NCBI GenBank assembly: GCA_963678705.1
Contig: OY783216.1
Coordinates: forward strand, 5,208,001-5,272,000
Origin: Panorpa germanica
Lineage: Eukaryota; Arthropoda; Insecta; Mecoptera; Panorpidae
Length of the DNA stretch: 64,000 nt
Direction: 5' to 3'
The stretch's first letter is position 1; each line of letters starts with the position of its first letter. Made by a program: the position numbers and the translations under genes. Below are positions 43,902-56,084 of this stretch, piece by piece. The notes beneath the pieces are model-generated. The model had not been told where the DNA came from. It worked only from the letters and a program-made list of their open reading frames with translations, and did no database searches.

Positions 43902-46452
43902 ATGACAATACATTCTCATAACGACATACATTTCAATAGTGCTCAAAGACTAACAAATTCTAAAACGAAAACTACCAAGTATTCAATGGAAGAGAAAAGA
44001 GAATCATCTGTGGTAAAAGAGCCAGAATCTCATGAAGATAATAAACCCAAGCAGACTGACCCAAACATCTTAGATATATTAAACAGTTCTCTAGAAGACA
44101 CAGTGAGTAGTTGCAGCTCTGACACAGGCAGCTTCATTTCTGTTAAGAATTTGCAAGTAGCCAAGAGTGCTGGTGGAACTTTTGGAGAGATAAATGTACA
44201 AAGCTCTAGTGAAGTACATTTTGGAAACAAGATATACGCAGCCCCAATAACTGTCGTAAACGCCACTGAAGAAAATATTGAGCAGCTTGAAAATAAAGGT
44301 TTGAATTTTTTTTAGTTGGGATCATTTCTTCTTTCATTCCGACTATTTCTGGGATATATTGAGTACCACTATTAAGCGTAAGGTAGATATGCTAGATATA
44401 TTTGATTTTGGCAGGCAATTATGATAAGATACAATTAATTTGTGCAGACAATGGTTACTTTGTGAATCAAGTACTGAATTTATTTAAAATTGCATTATAT
44501 TTTAATAAAGTTGTCTATCAAACCCCAAATATCTTATTATTCTAATTCAGTTCTCATTATTATAGAAGTTAAGACGATTGAAATAGTCACTTTTGTTCCT
44601 TTAATATTTAAAGTGGTAAAAAGTTATAAAAAAATGATTGAGTTATTGAGTTGTCGTCATTTCCTTCCTTAGCAATCATTCTCTACCTTTTTTGAGATCG
44701 TTGTTTAACAAGAGAAGTGCAAGAGATGTAGAATCAGTTGCTGCGACAACCCAAAAAGTTTAGATATAATGTCGTGATATAAAACGATAAATAAATAAAA
44801 TTACTTATTATATTCTATTCAGTATTATTATATTTTTTTATTATAACATATATATATTAATTGTGTGCCTTTCGGCTTTACAATCATATTATATTTCCTA
44901 ATACATTTCATTCCTATATACATTCAAACTTAAAACTAAACTTAAATTATTCTAGACTTTTACTACTTCCAAAAGTGCTTTCTGTTTCTTCTTCTCTTGA
45001 CCTTCTCTCTTCATGTTCGCCATGAAAACCAGATACCGAGATTATTATTTATTGTAATATTTTTCCATATTCTTCCGCACCTCTTGTTACTTTTCTTTCC
45101 TCGTTCCTTTTCTCTACTTCGCAATGTAATGTCGTGATATACAACGTTAAAAAAATAAGATCACTTATTATATTCTATTCAGTAGTTGTCGCCAACAAGA
45201 CAAAATTATCAAAGAAATAAAAAATCAATAATGTTAAGTTTTGCAACATGGCGGATTAAATCGACCTAGGATAGAGTTTGAACATATTTTGCTCACTGTT
45301 TCTATTGTTTAACACACAGATAAAACAACTTGGCTTCAACTTAAACAGCGAATTATTCACTCGAGCAGACAAGAGCGAATTGTCGCAGTCTTCTTTGGTT
45401 TATTGCTGTTAATTCTAATCAGCGTGGCAATTTATTTTGGTACAAAGAGTAACCCAACGAAAGATCTTGGCAGCAATGACACGGTTCCATTACCAGGTAA
45501 TTACAAACGATTCGATTTTAATTATTGTATTAGTTTATTTATTTGCCTCCTATCTCCTTGTTCATTCTTTATGTTCTCTTGCTCCTCTCCCTTTCCTTCT
45601 TATCTGTATCACCTTACACCATCCAGCTCGTTCCTTCGTTGCTTCCTTCAAACAATTCCTTTATCTTCCTTTTTTATCCTTTTCTTTTCTACTACCAATT
45701 TCTCTTATTAGCAATGTAATAATGCATTTAACAAAATCAATTTCTTTTAGATGTTGAACTCTCTGATTGCTTTCGTTCACGGAAATTCTGGAAGGCATTG
45801 GATCCTGCGGAAGAAATGGAACTACTACAAAAACCTGTTTCAATGGTTATTATCTTACACACAGCAGCAAATACTTGTGCAACTGAAATTTATTGTATAA
45901 AGGTCATGCAATTCTTACAAGAACTTTTTATGACACGAGACAAAATGTCCGACATAGCGTAAGAACTTTTATTAAAAAAATTAAATATTTCTGAGTAAAT
46001 TTCTTTAAAAAGTTTCGTTTAGGTATAATTTCGTTGTGGGTAATGATGGAAGAGTGTATGAAGGAAGAGGAGAGAATTTCGTCGGACGGCATACAAGAAA
46101 CTTTAACAGCCAATCGATTGGAATTGCGTTCATGGGTAAATTTATATTTAGTAACAAAATTGTGGTAACTTCCCATCAGTTAAACAAGTTGGACTCCTGA
46201 ATAATTCAATTTATCTCCTTTTTAGGAAATTATATTTCTTCTAATGCGCATGAAGATATAAGTCAGCAACAAGTTACTTGCACAAAACACTTATTAGCGG
46301 AAGGTGTAATCAATAAATGGTTGGCAGAGAATTACGTTATCGTTCCACATTGTAAATTGGTTGGAGGAGCGCCACCTGGAGATTTAATTGTGAATGAGAT
46401 ACAGACTTGGGAACACTACGCAGACATCGGAAATGCAACATGTGATTTCTAG
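43902..46452 (+). CDS. PGRP-LC-like transmembrane receptor with cryptic RHIM (PGRP gene 6)
   Basis: Five exons in phase: 43902-44298, 45320-45496, 45751-45958, 46023-46135, 46226-46452; 373 residues. A later in-frame Met (MEEKRES, 43986) is an alternative start. Exon 1 carries the RHIM-like block FGEINVQSSS, core VHFG (residues 105-108), then ITVVNATEE. Exon 2 encodes one membrane segment (VFFGLLLLILISVAIYFG). Exons 3-5 encode the PGRP ectodomain: CFRSRKFWKALDP, MVIILHTAANTC, DIAYNFVVGNDGRVYEGRGE, GRHTRNFN and LVGGAPPGD. It is the sister of PGRP 5, with the same exon lengths for exons 2-4. GRGE replaces GRGW, so DAP binding is doubtful, and there is no catalytic Cys. An introns-in-ectodomain plan separates genes 5 and 6 from gene 4. 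Confidence 0.87.
44850..45130. repeat. Pyrimidine-rich repeat in PGRP gene 6 intron 1
   Basis: Matches the start of 33680-34440 (TTAATTGTGTGCCTTTCGGC, then TTCTAGACT and the C/T-rich run). Similar C/T-rich text recurs at 45545-45700 in intron 2. Confidence 0.5.
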
Positions 46453-46640
46453 CTTTGGAGATTTAAAGTCAACGTAAGAAGAATATTGATAATCAGTAAA
46501 TCAGTTCATAGCAGCAGTATTAGAAAAAGACAATTACTGCACTGTCTTATAAGACACAGTATATATAGCAGTGGACAAATCTTATTCGAAACAATATTTT
46601 TAAAGCGAAGCCACTGCTGCGGTCCCATACCAGGACAATA

Positions 46641-46770
46641 AATGGGCTTGTGAACCATGTCTTAATTTCTATAAAACTGTAAAATATATTGATAAAGTTG
46701 GCTACCAGAACCTCAAATGTTCAATTACTTTTTAATAACTCCTTATATTTCAGGAGATATTAACAATTAA
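46641..46770. mobile_element. Family C MITE, partial
   Basis: Starts AAATGGGCTTGTGAACCATG and keeps only about 130 bp of the left part, ending near AGGAGATATTAACAATTAAA. Confidence 0.55.
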
Positions 46771-46812
46771 AATAAATGTCATAAAAAAGAGTATAGAAAA
46801 TTCCAATACATA

Positions 46813-47109
46813 CCCAGTAAACAATTGGTTAAATAGAATGGCTAGGTGAATTTCTAGTCACTTATACATTTCAATTTTAACATTTTACAAGTTGGAGCAA
46901 CACACAGAAAATCAATTTTAGTTCCAATTGATTCCCTACCTGTCACAGGAGTCGCTTTTATTCAACAGTGAGCAGTCGTTGCGCCGTCTGTAGCTCAAAA
47001 AAGAGGCATTCTCTATGAACGGCTGAATAGAAAACAAACGCGTTTATGACAGAAAACTCATGAAAAATAATAGAAATGAAATAGAATTTACTCTAAAATG
47101 TTTACTGGG
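46813..47109. mobile_element. Family B MITE, variant B2 (TA duplication)
   Basis: 297 bp, ends CCCAGTAAACAATTGG and AAAATGTTTACTGGG, TA on both sides. Its inside matches 61363-61737 in reverse rather than 25806-26059, so two internal variants share the same ends. Confidence 0.75.
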
Positions 47110-47161
47110 TATAATATGCCATCTCTTTTATACAGCAGAGACGTGTACATCTCGATTACTT

Positions 47162-47393
47162 CCCAGTAAACATTTTAGAGCATTTTGGAGTCACTTTGAC
47201 ATCATATTGGAGATGCGTATAATTTTTTTGTCATGAAAGATTTCATTTACAGTTCAGTGTCTCACAATCGTTCAAATGAAATGTCTGTTTTATCGGCTAC
47301 AGATGACGGAACCACTTGATGCGAACTATAATTGAAGTGAAATAGTGATAGAAACGTCACAAAAAGAAACACTTCACCAAATTGTTTACTGGG
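47162..47393. mobile_element. Family B MITE, TT duplication
   Basis: 232 bp with ends CCCAGTAAACATTTTAGAG and CCAAATTGTTTACTGGG, TT on both sides, 53 bp after the previous copy. Confidence 0.75.
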
Positions 47394-47911
47394 TTATTAC
47401 TATTATTTCTTATAAAACAATCGGCAAAACTGAATTTCAAATTTGATATACCCATAACTCCGTAAACATTTGGATATTTTAAATCCATCAAATCAAAATG
47501 GATGTATTTCAATTAAAAATTAAGAAAAAATCTTTAAAAAATGAATTCAAAAGCCCATTGCAAATAAAGAATAGAACATCCTTTTATAATACGTGTTGTT
47601 AAATCGTGAATTCATTAAACGAAAGAAATATTAAAACATCTTTCCTTATAACGTACTATACTATAAATTGAAGATGTTTTTATCTTATTTAATATGGTTC
47701 AATTTATGTAAACAAAGCAATTAATCATATCTGCTTTAATAATTAAAATATGAATTTATTAAGATTTGTTATTAATTCATTTAAGTTTAAATATCCTAAA
47801 CAAATATGCCAATTATAATACATTATTGAAAGGCTAAATAAAATATGTTGTTAATTAAAAACACAATTTTAATCAAACATAAATAATTAAATACAAAATT
47901 TGTACAACAAT

Positions 47912-49400
47912 TTATCCATTTGCACATTCATCTTCGCAATAATCACATTCGACTGAATTTACAGCCACCTCGTCATAATCCTTCTCTAAACCCGCCAAAT
48001 CTTCCCTAGCTTCAGCAAATTCACCTTCCTCCATACCTTCTCCAACATACCAATGCACAAATGCTCGCTTAGCATACATATGGTCAAATTTACAATTTAA
48101 TTTCGTAAATGCAATTGATATTGCTGTGGTATTAGCCGCCATCACGACAGCTCTCTGGACCTTAGCCAAATCGCCTCCTGGAACGACCGATGGTGGTTGA
48201 TAATTAAGTCCGATTTTAAAACCTGTTGGACACCAATCAACGAATTGGATGCAACGTTTAGTTCTAAGCACTGATATAACTTGGTTGACATCTTTTGGAA
48301 CGACATCTCCTCGGTATAACAAACAACACGCCATGTACTTCCCATGGCGAGGGTCCACCTTCACCATAGAGTTCGCTGGTTCGAAACAGGAGTTGGTAAT
48401 GTCTGCTGTAGTTAGGCATTCATGATAAGCTTTCTCCTTCGTGATTATCGGAGCGTACATCAACAACGGCAGATGAATCCTCGGATACGGAACCAGGTTT
48501 GTTTGAAACTCAACAAAGTCCATATTAATCGCACCATCAAATCTCAAAGACACTGTTAACGTCGAAGCAGCTTGAGCGATTAAACGGTTCAAGTTTGTGT
48601 AAGAAGGTCGTTCTATATCCAAGCTGCGTCTGCAGATGTCGTACAGTGCCTCGTTGTCCACGGTAAAAGCGCAATCCGTAACTTCCATCGTTGCGTGGGT
48701 ACATAAAATAGCATTGTAGGGCTCTACCACCGCCGTGGATATTTGGGGACAAGGGTAGATCATAATCTCCATCTTTGTTTTCTTCCCGTAATCAACAGCC
48801 AGACGTTCCATCAGCATCGACGTGAATCCTGACCCAGTGCCACCTCCAAACGAATGATGAATCATAAATCCTTGCATTTGATCACATTGATCCGCCATTT
48901 TTCGTATTCTATCCAGACTAACATCCAATAATTCCTTTCCCACAGTGTAGTGACCTCTAGCGTAATTGTTAGCAGCATCTTCTTTCCCATTTATCAAAGT
49001 CTCTGGATGGAATAATCTTCGGTATGTTCCAACACGAACTTCATCTGCAAATATTTAAAAGAAGCTATAAATTAAAATATCTTTAAATAGGATTAAGCGA
49101 GTCTTAGACAGTTACCTATAACTGTAGGTTCAAGGTCAACGAATACGGTCCGCGGGACAAATACGCCCTGATTAGTTTCATAAAATAAAGATGATCCTGA
49201 ATCTTCCTGGCAACAACAAGGTTGAGTCATCTGTCCAGTTGGCGTTATTCCATGTTCTAAACAATACAACTCCCAGCACGCATTTCCTAATTGAACGCCC
49301 CCCTGACCAATGTGAGTTGCCAAAATTTCACGCTAAAAAATAAAAAATTAATTAATTAAAAAAAAAAAAATTAAAAGTTTTTATAAATAATAATTACCAT
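47912..49400 (-). CDS. Divergent alpha-tubulin A
   Basis: Three minus-strand exons: 49398-49400 (the ATG alone), 49116-49332, 47912-49044; 450 residues, the normal tubulin length. An intron directly after the ATG is a classic alpha-tubulin gene feature. The GTP-binding loop GGGTGSG, ITGKE-like [29 protein letters not shown] with the catalytic Glu, and [12 protein letters not shown] are present. Unlike usual alpha-tubulins, the loop that carries acetylated Lys40 is replaced ([15 protein letters not shown]), and the tail ends [10 protein letters not shown] without the terminal Tyr. It should polymerise but would escape K40 acetylation and detyrosination, which suggests a specialised (perhaps germline) isotype. 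Paralog of 53929-55465. ATTGG (CCAAT) words lie upstream at about 49580 and 49608. Confidence 0.93.
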
Positions 49401-50907
49401 TTTGATGATCGTTAAATATAAATAATTAACCCCTAAAAAGTTCAAAAATTTAAACCACAAAATAAACCACCAAACTTAAATATAAACTAATTTAAAATTA
49501 AATTTACCTAAAGAAAAATTCATATGTCGGAACCCTATATGAAATCCAACAATGCACATTATTTTTACTTTATTTTAATTGGCTGTTTAACAATGACATT
49601 ATTCACTATTGGCTGTTGGATTTTATTTCTGATAATGTGATTTTCATTAAACGATAACAGTAGAATAACAATATTTAAATTGATAGTCTTTTTTCTTAAA
49701 GATACCTTCGCTAATCACTATTGCATGTAGGAGTATTCAGTCTCAATTCAGTGGAAAACACATTTAATATTTAATATCTAATTTATTTCACAGCACATAT
49801 AATACGTAAACAATATTTGCTGTCACATGTTATTCTCTATCTCGTGGCTACCAGAATACATTTTCTACGCCTGCGCACAATCACTGTGGAGGTGACAGCC
49901 TGTGGTTAAACTGAACTGAACATATTTTAAGACACTAATCTTTAAATTAAAACATAAAGTTTACCTCATATATAACATTTATTACATCAGATTACATAAA
50001 AGAATTATCTTTTGATATGAATGGATGTAAATTAAACTATTTATGCAAGATTAAACGGGATAAAGAAAGTGTAATTCTTATGCCAGGGTTCACTTCTCGG
50101 AACAGCGCTTTATTTTATAGATTTTGTTATCAAGTTTAAGTGATTGACATAATTTATGATTTTAAACTATTAGGCATCAGTGTAATTCACATATCCAAAC
50201 ACAAAAAGTCGTCAGCACAGTCGCGCTGTGGGTAAGAATCGTCCTTGTACCTAGCAGAAGATCTAAATATTTTTTATTTTCTGCGTTACTGCAGCACGAA
50301 TCAGTTTCATTCCAGTATAGCCAAGTTACGAACCACTTTAGAAATACATACCAAAAGGTTGTTTATGTATTGTTATCTATTCAGATTTTCATTATTGATA
50401 TTGACAGATTAATATTAACTAATTAGGAAGAGATCCCTAACATACTAAAGTTACAGAATGAAAAAGAAAAGCCAGGATGCATGTGCGATATTATATTAAA
50501 AATTTGGGTTAACAGCCTAGACGCAACGTTGACTTTCTTTTTTATTATCATTATTGCTACAGAGTGACGCTTAAAATAATATGCAATTAAAAAAAGCCTA
50601 TACACGTGTGTTATAAAACTAAAAGTTAAATCGCACTTAGCACCTTCAATCCTTCTGTCAAACGATCTTGCTTTTGTTTGGTTTCAGTGAAGCACTGATC
50701 GCTCTATCAGTGACAAAAGATAGACAAATTAACCAATTACACTGCTTTAATTTTTCTCCATTGTTGTTGTTAATATAAAGCGAAATCAACAAATCTTTCA
50801 TAAATGGAAATTTATTACTTTTATTAATTTCGAATTTTAATTTAGTTATTTATAGTTACGGTTTAGGATTTAATTTTAAATTATATCATTCTATTATTTA
50901 CCTGAAA
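49401..50907. other. Spacer between divergent tubulin genes
   Basis: No gene seen. It must hold the promoters of tubulin A (leftward) and of the tubulin-like gene at 50908 (rightward). Two ATTGGCTGTT words at about 49580 and 49608 may be CCAAT boxes. The frame at 50423-50605 shows nothing recognisable. Confidence 0.4.
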
Positions 50908-52744
50908 ATGGTAAGATTTTACTTTTATTCGATATGTTGTTCATATCATAGGTATTAATGCTATTATTTTTGTAGTATGAAATTTTATCAGCACATATCG
51001 GTCCGGGGGGACTTGCAGTTACTGATGCTTGTTGGGAGCTTTATTGCTTAGAAAACGGAATTCTACCAGATGGAACTATTGGTATTAAGGAAGATGTTGT
51101 TTGTCTTTTCCTACGTGAAAATTGCAGTGACAAATTTGTTCCCAGATCTATTTTAGTCAATGCTGGATCCATAAGTAAGATGTAGAACCTCTTTTCATTA
51201 ATAATAACCAACCCAGTAAACATTTTGGAGTAAATTCTACTTAATTTCTATTACACATCATGAGTTTTTTGTCTGGAACGTGTTCGTTTTCTATTCAGTC
51301 GTTCATATGAAAGGCACCTTTTATGAGCTACAGAGATCGCAACGACGGTTCACTGCTGAATTAAAAGCGGAGTCGGTTTATGATTTATGACCGGAGTTAT
51401 AAACTTGAAACTAGCAGGGGTATAAAACTTAATGGAATTCTACGTTTTAAAGTCTGCAAAATATAAATATTTAAATGAAGAAATAAATAGATGTAATCTT
51501 TAGTACGGATCGTGATTTTTTTAATGAATATTAATCATCTTCAACAATACTCGTTATATTAGTTTTTTACATTGTTTTGGTGATTCAAAAATCCACGATC
51601 GGCAGGTCTGCGTTAGGTTTAAAACCTCTGTCTTACCATCGCTAGGTACTATCTTCGTTTATATACATTCTATTCGGAGATTGAGGGAGATAGTGTATGT
51701 CTATTACCATTAAAGAAATATTTGTTGAAAAAGGATAGCATATACTTTAATCATCTGTACAGAACGAAATATTATACAAGTATACAAGTGTAACGGTGAA
51801 AAATATATTTTACTTGTCTAACGCATCTCGTTTCTCTCTCACTTTGGAATAAATGAGATGAAAGTTAATTTTAAAAAAATATATCCATGTGGGAAAGAAA
51901 CAGAAATACTTAATGAATGATTGGAAAAAGAAAGAATATTATTATGAAAAAATTCTAACACTAACACAAAATCTGTGACAGGTAGAGAACTTGTAAAGCG
52001 TTAGAATAGAATTGTACGAGTGACTCGAACTTCACCAAATAGGGCATTTCACCAAATTGTTTACTGGGAAGTAATACAACATTTACTAATTCTCTCATGT
52101 AATTATTTCTAGAAGGAAATCTTGTTGCAGTAACCGAGCAAAAAGGTTTGTCAAATATCTACGTTCAAAGAGAATACGAAATTGAAAAAGAAATATTAGA
52201 AACTACGTTAAATAGGTTACGGGAATTAACAATCCAAAACGATCAGTTCAAGGGTTGTTTTGAAGATGAATACTTCGAATACTGTTCTACTTTGACAACT
52301 GAGTACACACCAATGAATGTGGAATCAAAATTGGAGTTAGTTCTATATCAGAATCCTAAAGCCGCTGCTATTGCAGTAAATTCCGACGTTGTATCTATCC
52401 AAACTTGTAAAAATGTCGCAGATGTTGCAAATGATGTCGTTAATCAAGCTTTATATGATATTTGCCGTCAAAGTTTCAATATACAAAAGACAACTTACAC
52501 TAATTTGAATGAGGTTATTGCGAAAGCAGTTTCTGCATTATCAGCAGCAATAAAACTAATCCCATATCCACATCAGACCTTCATACATTCAAAAAGGCAA
52601 GCTATAAGAGTTAAAGAAACAAAGGATTTAAATTATAACCACAAATTTTATGCAGAGCCATCTGCACATCTAATTTTAGATCCTACTCCAATCAGAATTA
52701 ATTTCAAATATGAGACTCCAAAACATAGAGACTCCAATTCTTAA
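50908..52744 (+). CDS. Decayed alpha-tubulin-like gene, frame still open
   Basis: Three exons in phase: 50908-50910 (ATG), 50976-51174, 52113-52744; 277 residues. Exon 2 is clearly alpha-tubulin N-terminus ([41 protein letters not shown]), and the intron after the ATG is kept. Exon 3 keeps EIEKEILETTLNRLREL, QALYDICRQSF, TTYTNLNEVIAKAVS and IPYPHQTF. The GGGTGSG nucleotide loop and the catalytic Glu region are lost, and the protein stops about 170 residues early. It cannot be a normal tubulin. Because the splice sites and reading frame survive such divergence, it may be a co-opted small protein; recent decay is the alternative. Its intron is occupied by an 857 bp family B element. Confidence 0.7.
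51212..52068. mobile_element. Family B element, longest copy (AA duplication)
   Basis: 857 bp with ends CCCAGTAAACATTTTGG and CCAAATTGTTTACTGGG, AA on both sides. Outer parts match 61363-61737; the extra roughly 450 bp inside (about 51410-51880) is unique here and codes for nothing recognisable. It may be nearer the parent element or carry a nested insertion. Confidence 0.7.
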
Positions 52745-53680
52745 AAAGAAACATGTGTAAATCTAAAGGGTGTAATTGGGAATTAAATGCAATTGGATCT
52801 TGTTTAGGTGGTTAACTTAGAAATGGAATAAGAAAAAAGCAAAAGGTTCGAAAGAATTTGGAGGAATTTATGGCAAAATTTAGAAGAATTTAGTATAAAA
52901 TGGTGTGTAAGATATTCGATAAGAAAGATTATGATATAAGCCTTATTTTAAATAAAGTTGTAATAATATAAATAATTTTTATCTTATTAAGGCGGGGGTA
53001 AGGTCAAACCGATGAAAAAGAAGCATATTTTCGATAATGTTTTTTAACGATACAGTTAATATATAATTCTTTCTATAATTACTACATGATAAAATGACAT
53101 TTGAAGAATACTTTGTGAAATTTTCATAAATAAATATCAAGAAATGAGGCATTGACAGCGAATCTCCGCTGACGTCACTAAAAAAACTAACATTGCGGTG
53201 TCCCTCATAACTCATCACTGGATTTTCTGAAATCGAAAAACCAAAATGATTTCATTAGTTGATAAGTTTCGAAACGCTGTCGAGTTTTTCTTTTTTTATT
53301 AATTTTTCAATTTTTTACAGCACTTAAAAGTCAAAATACCGATTTTTCATGAAAAAAATCAAAAACTTTGTTATTTTAAAATACGTTAACATTAAAAAAT
53401 TTAAAAAAAAAACTCGACAGCGTTACCTCGGCATTTATGTAAAGAAAAGTGTGCAAAATTTCAAAAGAATCGGTCCAGTAGCTTTTAAGCTAGAGAGAAC
53501 ACCGACTCTGAAAAAGATAAGTGTGACAAAACGCGTTTAAAAGTTTCAAAGTAACACGAAAGCAGACCAGAGAGGTGAAGACTTAAAACTCTATATCTCC
53601 GACAGTTTTACTCCAATTGAATTCAAGGTTTTACACAATAAACTTATGTTCTACAATAATATAAATAAATAAAAAAAAGA
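52745..53680 (-). repeat. Spacer with family D repeat
   Basis: From 52981 to 53680 a minus-orientation family D copy, close to 40880-41580. 52745-52980 is the probable 3' UTR of the tubulin-like gene, with no other feature. Confidence 0.65.
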
Positions 53681-53928
53681 GTTGAAACTGCAAAAGTGCA
53701 AAAGATCTCTTCATATAATTATGATAAAATTTGAGTTACACTGAGCTTATAAAAAAAATTGTTCTTTTGCTCTTTCTACTTCATTAAAAATTAAAGATTT
53801 CTTTTACCATAATGGAAACTCAGTTATATTTCTCTTGCACCATTGAAATATATATAATTTACATTTAATTTTTTTATAATTTTATGAATATAATTTTTAT
53901 AAACATTAATATAAAATTTCAAAAGAAT

Positions 53929-55465
53929 TCATTTTTCTTCGCAATCTCCCTCACAGTCAACGGAATCATAGCCAACTTCTTCGTAGTCTTTCTCTAAGCC
54001 GGCCATATCTTCTCGTGCTTCAGCAAACTCCCCTTCTTCCATACCTTCTCCCACATACCAATGTACAAATGCTCTTTTTGAATACATGTAATCAAACTTG
54101 CAATTTAATCTCCCATAAGCCACCGCGATCGCAGTTGTATTGGACGCCATCACCACAGCTCTCTGTACTCTGGCCAAATCACCTCCAGGTACCACAGTTG
54201 GTGGTTGGTAGTTTAATCCAATTTTGAAACCAGTAGGGCACCAATCAACAAATTGGATAGATCTTTTGGATTTCAGGGTTTGGATGATGCAATTAACATC
54301 TTTTGGAACGACATCCCCTCGATAAAGCAAACAACACGCCATGTACTTCCCATGACGAGGATCCACTTTCACCATGGGATTCGCTGGTTCGAAACATGAG
54401 TTAGTAATTTCTGCTGTATCTAAAGATTCATGAAAAGCCTTCTCCGCAGATATTACAGGTGCATAGACAAGCATTGGAAAATGAATTCTTGGGTAAGGTA
54501 CCAAGTTTGTTTGAAATTCTTGGAAATCTACATTGAGTGATCCTTCAAACCGTACAGATGCCGTGATGCAAGACGTTACTTGCGCTAACAATCGATTCAG
54601 ATTTGTATAAGTAGGTCGTTCGACATCCAAATTTCGTCGACAGATGTCAAACAATGCCTCGTTGTCCACTGTAAAAGCACAATCTGAAACTTCCATAGTT
54701 GCGTGGACACTTAATATAGCGTTGTACGGTTCCACTACAGCTGTTGCTATCTGGGGACATGGATATATCATCAAAGTCACTTTAGATTTCTTGCCGTAAT
54801 CTATAGCCAATCGCTCCATTAAGATGGATGTAAATCCTGATCCAGTTCCGCCTCCAAACGAATGGTATATCATAAATCCTTGGACATGACTGCATTGATC
54901 CGCTAACTTCCTAATTCTATCGAGTGTTATATCCAACATCTCCTTGCCAACCGTGTAATGACCTCTAGCGTAGTTATTGGCTGCATCTTCCTTCCCAGTA
55001 ATCATCGTTTCCGGGTGAAATAATAGGCGATAAGCTCCGGTTCGTACTTCATCTAAAAATAAGAAAAAACGTTATTATAATTTCATAATAAAAATACTTT
55101 CTTTGGATGAGACAGACCAATAAGCAAATAGGAAAATCGCAGCTCCTAAAAATGGATTAATATAAATAACACATACCAATAACTGTGGGCTCCAGGTCCA
55201 CTAAAACAGCTCTGGGAACATGTTTTCCTGTTCCAGTCTCTGCAAAGAACGCGTTGCTAGAATCTTCACATGGGCCACAGCAGGTATCGACGGATTTAAT
55301 TCCATCAGGTTGAATTCCATGTTCCAAGCAGTAAAGCTCCCACGCTGCATTTCCAACCTGTACTCCGCACTGACCAATGTGAGCAGATATTATTTCCTGC
55401 TGTAAGAAATTCACATATTAATAAACCTAATAGTTGATAAATAATATAATATTAAACTTTACCAT
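53929..55465 (-). CDS. Divergent alpha-tubulin B
   Basis: Three minus-strand exons: 55463-55465 (ATG), 55177-55399, 53929-55052; 449 residues. Same structure as tubulin A. It keeps [60 protein letters not shown] and [12 protein letters not shown], so it should bind GTP and polymerise. The Lys40 loop is replaced by a Cys-rich text ([17 protein letters not shown]), and the tail ends DCEGDCEEK with no terminal Tyr. Both copies share the loss of K40 and of the C-terminal Tyr, so the change came before their duplication. Cys enrichment of the N-terminal loop is shared too. Confidence 0.93.
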
Positions 55466-56084
55466 TTTAAAATAATAATTAGTAAATTTAGAAAATTACT
55501 AAAATTAAAATGAACTAAAACTAAATAAAAACTAATTTAAATAAAACTAGATTAAATTAAAAAAAAATCTACCTAAATAATAATGGGAATTTCTTTTACT
55601 TCGGGCTTATATCGATTTCAACAATGAGAAAATAACTATTCCTTATTGGTTTATTATTTAAAAAAAAAAACAAATCTTGTCGTTTTAACAACTAATATAT
55701 GTTTTCATTTATTTTAATAACGATTATACCAGATTATGTTTATTCAAGTTAACTGTGGTTTATTATAAACTTGCATAAACGAGCAAAATATCTCGGTTAC
55801 ATTTTTCATTAGTTAATTGAGGTCGGTGATGGACAAATCTCACTTATACCATAACTAAAGTTTAACTAAGAATTTATTCTACCTTTGAAATTATTAAACT
55901 CGGTCTAAAAGCAGAATTTGGTACATTTTTATCCAAATATTACATAGAATTTAGAGAAAGAGGATAGATAGAGGATATAATATGTACAACTTTTATCTTT
56001 TTCCAACACAGTGGTGTATATACTTGTTCTAATGATATAGTGTGCTAAAGCATCACAACTCTTTTAACACAGCTTAGGCCGTCT
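55466..56084. other. Upstream region of tubulin B
   Basis: No gene seen. ATTGG at about 55643 may be a CCAAT box. AT-rich otherwise. Confidence 0.35.

Noticed and set aside
45403-45757. Two overlapping open frames as small genes
   Set aside because: They run from the membrane exon of PGRP gene 6 into a C/T-rich intron; exon phase shows the frame ends at the donor at 45497.
53349-53540. 63-codon open frame
   Set aside because: Lies entirely inside a family D repeat and is not kept in the other copies.
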